Shown here in pieces: positions 58,834 to 64,000 of a stretch of DNA of 64,000 nucleotides. Made by a program: the position numbers and the translations under genes. The number at the start of each line of letters is the position of its first letter. Within the stretch, counting starts at the first letter, position 1. This DNA comes from an uncultured Clostridia bacterium (lineage in GTDB: Bacteria > Bacillota > Clostridia > Christensenellales > CAG-138): NCBI GenBank assembly GCA_946411635.1, contig CAMKES010000001.1, positions 339,696 to 403,695 on the forward strand, given 5' to 3'. Below the pieces are notes generated by a model. The model was given only the letters and a program-made list of their open reading frames with translations. It had not been told where the DNA came from and ran no database searches.

Positions 58834-60579
58834 ATGAATAAGATCAAACGCTTTGCACAGTATTACAAACCGCATATCGGCCTGTTTCTGCTTGACATCG
58901 GCTGCGCGACGCTCGTCGCCGCCATCGACGTTGCGTTTCCTTTGCTGACGAATTATCTGCTGAAGCAGGTTTTCCCGGACATTGAAAAGACAGGTTCCGC
59001 GCATCTTGTCACGCTGTTCGGCGTCCTGATCGGCGCGATCTTTGCCGCATACGTCGTTCGCGCGATCATGCTGTACATCGTCAATTACTGGGGACATCTG
59101 TTCGGCGTGCGGGTTGAAGCGGATATGCGCCGTGATATCTTCTCGCATATCCAGACGCTCCCGTTCAGCTTTTATGACCGGATCCGCACGGGCAAGCTCC
59201 TTTCCCGCGCGACGACGGACCTGTTTGAGATCTCCGAACTGGCGCATCACGGGCCTGAGGACCTGCTGATCTCGTCACTGACCGTTATCGGCGCGTTTAT
59301 CGCCATGTTTTTCATCGAATGGCGCATCACGCTTGCCATGCTCGTCGTCATGCCGTTCTGCATCTTCTTTGTGATGAAAGCGCGCTATTCGATGAAGTCG
59401 ACCAGCAAATCGGTCAAGGAGCAGATCGCAAACATCAACGCCGGGATCGAATCCTCCATCTCCGGCGCACGCGTCGCAAAGGCTTTCGCAAACGAGGAAT
59501 ACGAGATCGAAAAGTTCGAAGAAGGCAACAACGCGTTCCTTCATGCAAAGAACCGGTTCTATAAAACCATGGCGATCTTCAACAGCGGAACGGAGTTCTT
59601 TATCGCGCTGTTCAACGTCGTCGTACTGCTCGTCGGAGGTCTTCTGATCGTCAACAAGGCCGGGTTTGACTCGCTCACCTTCATTACCTTCATGCTCTAC
59701 GTTTCGGCGTTTACGTCGCCGCTCAAGCGCTTTGCAAGCTTCTTTGAGCAATACATGATGGGTATGGCGGGATTTACCAGATTCCTCGAGATCCTGGACA
59801 CGAAAAGCGATTTCGTCGACCGTGAAAACGCGATCGAAGTCGGCAATCTCGACGGGCTGATCGAATTCAAAAACGTCGGATTCCGGTATGACGGCGGACG
59901 AAAAGTCCTGGACAACGTAAACCTGACGATCGAGCCGGGCAGGAAGCTTGCGCTCGTCGGTCCTTCCGGCGGCGGGAAAACGACGCTGTGCCATCTGCTG
60001 ATGCGGTTCTACGACGTCAAGGAAGGATCCATTTCGGTCGACGGAGTCGATATCCGCGATTATACGCAGGAATCGCTTCGCAGGAACATCGGCATCGTGC
60101 AGCAGGACGTGTTTCTGTTTGCGGGCTCGATCCTCGAAAACATCCGCTACGGACGGCTCGACGCGACGGACGAAGAGGTCGTGCAGGCCGCGATCCGCGC
60201 GCACATCCACGACGAGATCATGCAGTTCCCCGACCAGTATCAGACCGAAGTCGGCGAACGCGGCGTAAAGCTGTCCGGCGGACAGAAGCAGCGCATTTCA
60301 ATCGCGCGTCTGTTCCTCAAAAACCCGCCGATCCTGATCCTCGACGAGGCGACGTCCGCGCTTGACAGCGTGACCGAATACGACATCCAGAAGAGCTTTG
60401 ACGAGCTTGCGGAAGGCCGCACGACGCTGATCATCGCGCACCGGCTTTCGACCGTGCAGAATGCCGACGAGATCGTCGTGATCGATCAGAACGGCATCCG
60501 CGAGCAGGGCTCGCATGAAGAGCTGCTCGCAATGAACGGTCTCTACGCAACACTTTATCAGACAACGCTGAAAAACTGA
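58834..60579 (+). CDS. ABC exporter, fused permease and ATPase (half transporter)
   Basis: A 581-residue type IV ABC exporter half. Residues 1 to about 310 hold six transmembrane helices; residues about 340-581 are the ATPase with Walker A LVGPSGGGKTTLCHLL, signature KLSGGQKQRISIARLFL, Walker B ILILDEATSALD and H-loop IIAHRLSTVQNADEI. Single-gene members usually work as homodimers exporting lipids, peptides or drugs; the substrate is unknown. Start ATG at 58834; a much longer frame upstream is an antisense shadow of spoIVA. A strong terminator follows. Confidence 0.94.
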   Translation: MNKIKRFAQYYKPHIGLFLLDIGCATLVAAIDVAFPLLTNYLLKQVFPDIEKTGSAHLVTLFGVLIGAIFAAYVVRAIMLYIVNYWGHLFGVRVEADMRRDIFSHIQTLPFSFYDRIRTGKLLSRATTDLFEISELAHHGPEDLLISSLTVIGAFIAMFFIEWRITLAMLVVMPFCIFFVMKARYSMKSTSKSVKEQIANINAGIESSISGARVAKAFANEEYEIEKFEEGNNAFLHAKNRFYKTMAIFNSGTEFFIALFNVVVLLVGGLLIVNKAGFDSLTFITFMLYVSAFTSPLKRFASFFEQYMMGMAGFTRFLEILDTKSDFVDRENAIEVGNLDGLIEFKNVGFRYDGGRKVLDNVNLTIEPGRKLALVGPSGGGKTTLCHLLMRFYDVKEGSISVDGVDIRDYTQESLRRNIGIVQQDVFLFAGSILENIRYGRLDATDEEVVQAAIRAHIHDEIMQFPDQYQTEVGERGVKLSGGQKQRISIARLFLKNPPILILDEATSALDSVTEYDIQKSFDELAEGRTTLIIAHRLSTVQNADEIVVIDQNGIREQGSHEELLAMNGLYATLYQTTLKN

Positions 60580-60592
60580 TCCCAAAAATAAC

Positions 60593-60620
60593 AACAGCGG
60601 GCGTAAACTCCCGCTGTTTT
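60593..60620. terminator. Bidirectional terminator after the ABC exporter gene
   Basis: AACAGCGGG (60593-60601) pairs with CCCGCTGTT (60610-60618) around an 8-nt loop and is followed by TT. It also suits the convergent dCMP deaminase gene. Confidence 0.85.
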
Positions 60621-60626
60621 CTGTGC

Positions 60627-61124
60627 TTAAACCTTATTTTCGTCAAAGTCGATCAGAATCGAGCTGCGCTTCGGGATCAGCTTGCGAAGCCGTACGCCGG
60701 CCGCGTTGAACAGGCGCTTGCTGGCGCGGTTCATCGGCGTGTTGTTGTACTTATCGGAAAGATACACGACCTCCTTGATGCCGCACTGGATGATCGCTTT
60801 CGCGCATTCGTTGCACGGGAACAGCGCAACGTAGATGCGGCAGCCCTGCAGGGACGCGCCGTCGTTGTTCAGGATCGCGTTCAGCTCCGCGTGGCAGACG
60901 TACGGATATTTCGTGTCGTACGGATCGCCCTCGCGATCCCACGGAAACTCGTCGTCGCTGCAGCCGATCGGAAAGCCGTTGTAGCCGACCGACATGATCT
61001 TGTTGTTCTCGTTGACGATGCACGCGCCGACCTGCGTGCTCGGGTCCTTGCTGCGGTACGAGGAAAGCAGCGATACGCCCATAAAGTATTCGTCCCAGGA
61101 AAGATAATCCGCGCGCTTGTTCAT
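60627..61124 (-). CDS. dCMP deaminase (ComEB-like)
   Basis: A 165-residue zinc deaminase converting dCMP to dUMP for thymidylate synthesis. Zinc motifs [12 protein letters not shown] near residue 78 and [14 protein letters not shown] near residue 100. The N-terminal [20 protein letters not shown] and [17 protein letters not shown] are family stretches. Start ATG follows AAGGGGG. It is the last gene of the M50-scpA-scpB run. Confidence 0.95.
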   Translation of the reverse strand: MNKRADYLSWDEYFMGVSLLSSYRSKDPSTQVGACIVNENNKIMSVGYNGFPIGCSDDEFPWDREGDPYDTKYPYVCHAELNAILNNDGASLQGCRIYVALFPCNECAKAIIQCGIKEVVYLSDKYNNTPMNRASKRLFNAAGVRLRKLIPKRSSILIDFDENKV

Positions 61125-61135
61125 AGTTTCCCCCT

Positions 61136-61669
61136 TTAAACGGTTTCCATGGACTCCGGCGCTTCAAGCGGAAGCGACGGCAGTTCACTCAGGTTATGGA
61201 GTCCGAACTTGTGCAGGAACGTATCGGTCGTTGCGTAGAGCATCGGTTTGCCGATGACGTCCTTTCTGCCGACCGCAGCGATCAGCCCGAGCTTTTGCAG
61301 CTGACTCACGGCGTATTCGCAGCGCACGCCGCGCACGGCCTCGATCTCCGCTCGCGTGACCGGCTGCTTGTATGCGACGACCGCAAGCGTTTCCATGATC
61401 GACTGTGAAACGTTCTTTTTCTGTTCCGGCTGCAGCAGCGCTTCGACGTAGCGGATATAATCCCGGTTCGAGATCAGCTGTGCGGTGTCGTCCGTAGCGA
61501 GCAGGCAGATGCCGCGTCCCTCGTCGCGGTACGTCGATTCCATTTCATACAGCAATGCTCTGACCGACGCCTCATCCTGCTCGAGCACGCGCGCGATCTC
61601 CGTGATCAGAACGGGTTCGCCCGCAACGAACAGCATGCATTCCACGATCGCTGCTTTTTTCTTTTCCAT
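61136..61669 (-). CDS. scpB: Segregation and condensation protein ScpB
   Basis: A 177-residue winged-helix protein that binds ScpA in the SMC condensin complex. Stretches [40 protein letters not shown] and [17 protein letters not shown] are typical. Its ATG overlaps the scpA stop by 1 nt (TGATG), so the partners are translationally coupled. Confidence 0.95.
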   Translation of the reverse strand: MEKKKAAIVECMLFVAGEPVLITEIARVLEQDEASVRALLYEMESTYRDEGRGICLLATDDTAQLISNRDYIRYVEALLQPEQKKNVSQSIMETLAVVAYKQPVTRAEIEAVRGVRCEYAVSQLQKLGLIAAVGRKDVIGKPMLYATTDTFLHKFGLHNLSELPSLPLEAPESMETV

Positions 61670-62436
61670 CAGTCCTCTACCTCGTCCATATAAACGGTCT
61701 CGCCGTCGTTATCCGAAAGTGTTTTCGCCCGGATATAGATCGGAGCGAACGTCGCGCCCTGCGTAATATGCACCTCGCCGTGCGCGAGCATTTCCAGAAG
61801 CGCCATAAAGGTCACGACCTTTTCCATGCGCGTGCTTGCATCCGTAAACAGATCCTGAAAGCGAACGCGTCCGTCTTTCAGCTTCGAACGCAGATGCACG
61901 ACGCGATTGCGCACCGTAAAGGTGTCAGGGCGAACGTTCTGCGTTTTATCCTGTTTTTCCTCCGTCTCCTCATCGCGGTTCAAAACATCGAGAAACGCGC
62001 TGTACAGGCTTTCAAGCGTTGCGTTCTGAAGTTCAAACTTCTGCGGCGGAAGCACGACGTCCTCCGGCAGACGCGTGAACGCCTTCTTTGCTTCTTCAAA
62101 GCGTTCATGCAGTTCTTCGCTTGCCGTCTTGAACGCTTTATACTCTCGCAGCTGACGCAGCAGCGCTTCCTTCGGATCCTCTTCCTCCTCGTCCTCGACC
62201 GGCGGCCGCGGCAGCAGACTCCTGGATTTGATCAGAAGAAGCTGTGCGGCAACGGTCAGAAACGAGCTGGCGCGATCCATGTCGAGCTCGCTCAGATCGT
62301 CCATGTAAGCGAGATACTGCGACGTGATCTCGGACACAAAGATATCCTCGATATTGATCTCCGCCTTGTCGATCAGGTGCAGAAGCAGATCGAGCGGGCC
62401 TTCAAACTGTGATAAAGAAAACCGGTATTCTTCCAT
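61669..62436 (-). CDS. scpA: Segregation and condensation protein ScpA (kleisin)
   Basis: A 255-residue kleisin that bridges the two SMC heads. The N-terminal FEGPLDLLLHLIDKAEINIE is the SMC neck-binding segment. The centre is acidic and flexible (EDEEEEDPKEALL), and the C-terminal winged helix contains VVTFMALLEMLAHGEV. Start ATG follows AAGGTGATC, which overlaps the stop of the upstream M50 gene. Confidence 0.95.
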   Translation of the reverse strand: MEEYRFSLSQFEGPLDLLLHLIDKAEINIEDIFVSEITSQYLAYMDDLSELDMDRASSFLTVAAQLLLIKSRSLLPRPPVEDEEEEDPKEALLRQLREYKAFKTASEELHERFEEAKKAFTRLPEDVVLPPQKFELQNATLESLYSAFLDVLNRDEETEEKQDKTQNVRPDTFTVRNRVVHLRSKLKDGRVRFQDLFTDASTRMEKVVTFMALLEMLAHGEVHITQGATFAPIYIRAKTLSDNDGETVYMDEVED

Positions 62437-62445
62437 AAGATCACC

Positions 62446-63117
62446 TTACAGCGCGATCGCAACAAGTTTGCCGATGATCCAGTCCGAAAGCGCGTTGATC
62501 GGACTGAATCCGATCAGGCGGAAGAAAAGCAAAAGCCCGATCAGAATGAAATATCCGTATCTGCGAAGGAACAGAAAGACTTTGATCGGAAGACGCTTCG
62601 CGAACAGCAGTTCAAAGATGTGCGATCCGTCGAGCGGATAAAACGGCAGCAAATTGAACAGCATGAGAATTATGTTCAGCGAAATGCCGAAGATCAGGAT
62701 CTTGATCAAAAGTCCGTTCTCAAGCCAGGAATACGAGTTGTAAACGTACTTCGGAAGGAAGATCACGAACAGCACGGAAAACAGGATCGCAAGCAGAAGA
62801 TTCATCGCAATGCCCGCAAGCGATACGACGGCCTCGCCGACCTTGTAATTCCGATAGTTTCTGGAATTCACGGGAACGGGCTTCGCCCATCCGAAGCCTA
62901 CGAGAAGGATCATCAGAAATCCGACCGGATCGATATGCTTCAACGGGTTCAGGGTCATTCGTCCGAGATTCTTTGCCGTGTCGTCTCCGCACAGATGCGC
63001 CGCGAACGCATGCCCCCATTCGTGCAGCGTAAGGCTCAGGAGCATGACCGGGATCGCGCATACCAGAAGCTTCCAGAACTCCGGATCTCTGAAACTGTCC
63101 AAATTCATCAAAATCAT
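62446..63117 (-). CDS. Site-2-type M50 membrane metalloprotease
   Basis: A 223-residue polytopic zinc protease of the M50B group (often called FtsH- or SpoIVFB-like; rhomboid-unrelated). HEWGH zinc motif in SLTLHEWGHAFAAHL near residue 33 and the second motif FNLLPFYPLDGSHI near residue 162 are intact. NPLKHIDPVG is the group III signature. It has no PDZ domain. ATG at 63115-63117 is chosen: the longer frame runs through the promoter. The -10 box ends 6 nt before this ATG, so the mRNA should be leaderless. The gene precedes scpA, as often in Firmicutes. Confidence 0.9.
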   Translation of the reverse strand: MILMNLDSFRDPEFWKLLVCAIPVMLLSLTLHEWGHAFAAHLCGDDTAKNLGRMTLNPLKHIDPVGFLMILLVGFGWAKPVPVNSRNYRNYKVGEAVVSLAGIAMNLLLAILFSVLFVIFLPKYVYNSYSWLENGLLIKILIFGISLNIILMLFNLLPFYPLDGSHIFELLFAKRLPIKVFLFLRRYGYFILIGLLLFFRLIGFSPINALSDWIIGKLVAIAL

Positions 63118-63123
63118 GTGTGT

Positions 63124-63152
63124 ATTATAACCGAAAACAAAAGGTATTGCAA
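63124..63152 (-). promoter_or_regulatory. Promoter of the M50-scpAB operon, leaderless and inside a terminator
   Basis: On the minus strand TTGCAA and TATAAT are separated by 17 bp. After TATAAT come ACACAC and then the ATG. The -35 lies in the 5'-coordinate half of the preceding terminator hairpin. Confidence 0.75.
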
Positions 63153-63162
63153 GTGCAATACC
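63143..63162 (-). terminator. Terminator of the carboxypeptidase-like gene
   Basis: GGTATTGC (63143-63150), loop, GCAATACC (63155-63162); on the minus strand it is followed by TTTTGTTTT. It shares bases with the M50 promoter -35. Confidence 0.8.
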
Positions 63163-63170
63163 TCTCTTTA

Positions 63171-64000
63171 TCATTCAAGAAAGAAAGCCCTCAGGATCCG
63201 CAGAAGCGTCTCGCGAAACCCCGTTGCGCGAATTGCAAGCCCCGGGAACAGCGCCCTCTCGCATATCAAATCGCCGTTCGCATCGTAAAATGAAACGATC
63301 CCGACCGAATACTCCGGATCGAGCGGCGCCGATAACGTTTCGGGCAGATCGACTCGTTTCTGTACGGCGCCGTCGGATCGGGACGTCAGAACGGAATACG
63401 GGTCTTTTACGTAAAGATCGACTGTTTCGGCGTCGCCGCCCGTAACGGGATAACTTTCGATCAGCGGTTCATCCGCGCTGCACAGCGGAACGTATTTGTA
63501 GTTTGCGAACGCTTCTTCCGTCAGTTTCGCGGCAAGCGCAAATCGCTCCCTGCTGTTCTGCGCACCGATCACGGCGCAAAGATACGTCGTATCTCCGCGT
63601 TTTGCCGCAAAGATCCCGCAATATCCGTCGGACTTCGAACTGCCGGTAAACAGGCCGACGCATCCCGGAAGCGTCGTCAAAAGCTTGTTCGCAGATGCCA
63701 GTTCCGTTTTGCGTCCGCTCGCATGCTCCAGAACGGCGTACTTTTGTGAACAGTACTTCATGAACGTCGGACTCATAAGGGCGGTTTCGCCGAACGCGAT
63801 CAAGTCTTTGCAGGAGAACGTCATATACGTTCCGAAGCAATCCGGCAGCTGCTTGCCGACGCCGGCGTTCTTCATGACGAGTTCGATATTGTTCAGAAAC
63901 ACGTCTTCCGATCCGAACGCGTGCTCATACAGCGCAATGATGGCGTCGCCTGCGGAGATCATGACCGCCGCGCGGATCAGTTCGGAAGCCGCAACGGTCT
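63171..64000 (-). CDS. D-Ala-D-Ala carboxypeptidase homologue (S11) with altered active-site motifs (partial)
   Basis: The gene runs off the window end, so the N-terminus and SxxK motif are not seen. The visible 276 residues fit a DacF/DacB-like S11 protein: TVAASELIRAAVMISAGDAI matches the SxN region and GVGLFTGSSKSDGYCGIFAA the KTG region, followed by the C-terminal beta domain. However SxN reads SAG and KTG reads FTG, so two of the three catalytic motifs are altered. It ends in a hydrophobic tail LRILRAFFLE that may attach to the membrane. A structural or regulatory role is possible, or a different chemistry. Confidence 0.75.
   Translation of the reverse strand, partial: TVAASELIRAAVMISAGDAIIALYEHAFGSEDVFLNNIELVMKNAGVGKQLPDCFGTYMTFSCKDLIAFGETALMSPTFMKYCSQKYAVLEHASGRKTELASANKLLTTLPGCVGLFTGSSKSDGYCGIFAAKRGDTTYLCAVIGAQNSRERFALAAKLTEEAFANYKYVPLCSADEPLIESYPVTGGDAETVDLYVKDPYSVLTSRSDGAVQKRVDLPETLSAPLDPEYSVGIVSFYDANGDLICERALFPGLAIRATGFRETLLRILRAFFLE

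Overview
This window looks like a chromosomal segment of an anaerobic, spore-forming Firmicute of the class Clostridia. The sporulation genes spoIIID, spoIVA, spoIIP and gpr are present. So are a Stickland-type oxidative ornithine pathway (ord-ortAB-oraSE-orr with a reactivase-like protein), selenium genes (selD, yqeB, yqeC, a YedE-like and a TusA-like gene) and a PPi-type phosphofructokinase. I see no prophage, insertion sequence, CRISPR array or rRNA operon. Genes are tightly packed, with many ATGA or TGATG overlaps, strong GGAGG-type ribosome sites and sigma-A promoters with 17-bp spacers. Most of the window is moderately GC-rich. About 44.3-47.8 kb is visibly more AT-rich and holds small accessory genes.

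Layout. 0-5.6 kb: end of a membrane protein, then a minus-strand group mnmA-trmK-nif3-zinc-ribbon gene-rnpB-cyuA. 5.7-10.7 kb: a small Cys-rich protein with a sporulation-type promoter, glyQS, recD2, a comFC-like gene, spoIIID. 10.7-14.4 kb: murI, then a sulfur/selenium module (yedE-like, tusA-like, DUF3343) transcribed divergently from a cysteine desulfurase over two fully overlapping promoters. 14.5-22.2 kb: ornithine degradation operon. 22.2-26.9 kb: birA, ecfA1-ecfA2-ecfT-truA-tadA, tRNA-Ser(CGA). 27-33 kb: two small membrane proteins, PPi-phosphofructokinase, and yqeC-yqeB-xdhC-selD. 33-37.3 kb: a 1422-residue secreted subtilase with an internal dockerin. 37.3-40.2 kb: an unknown membrane protein, a NadD-YqeK-RsfS triple fusion, deoC. 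40.3-43.9 kb: a five-gene minus-strand operon (acyltransferase, DUF4298, GNAT-Cys-rich fusion, phosphoesterase, trypsin-fold pseudoprotease). 43.9-47.8 kb: accessory genes (ASCH, DUF4180, HEAT, Nudix, broken regulator, M3 peptidase). 47.8-55.4 kb: TrmA/RlmD-type methyltransferase, dnaE, dapB, dapA, asd. 55.4-58.7 kb: spoIIP, gpr, spoIVA. 58.8-64 kb: ABC exporter, dCMP deaminase, scpB, scpA, M50 protease, and a carboxypeptidase homologue whose SxN and KTG motifs are altered.

How it fits together. The secreted protease and M3 oligopeptidase could supply amino acids. The ornithine operon would oxidise one of them, and selenium genes would serve selenium-dependent enzymes encoded elsewhere. The main points for follow-up are the NadD-YqeK-RsfS fusion with an internal start site for RsfS, three genes whose promoters predict leaderless mRNAs, three genes whose ribosome sites lie in or against terminator hairpins, two apparent pseudoenzymes, and the unusual five-gene operon around 40-44 kb.
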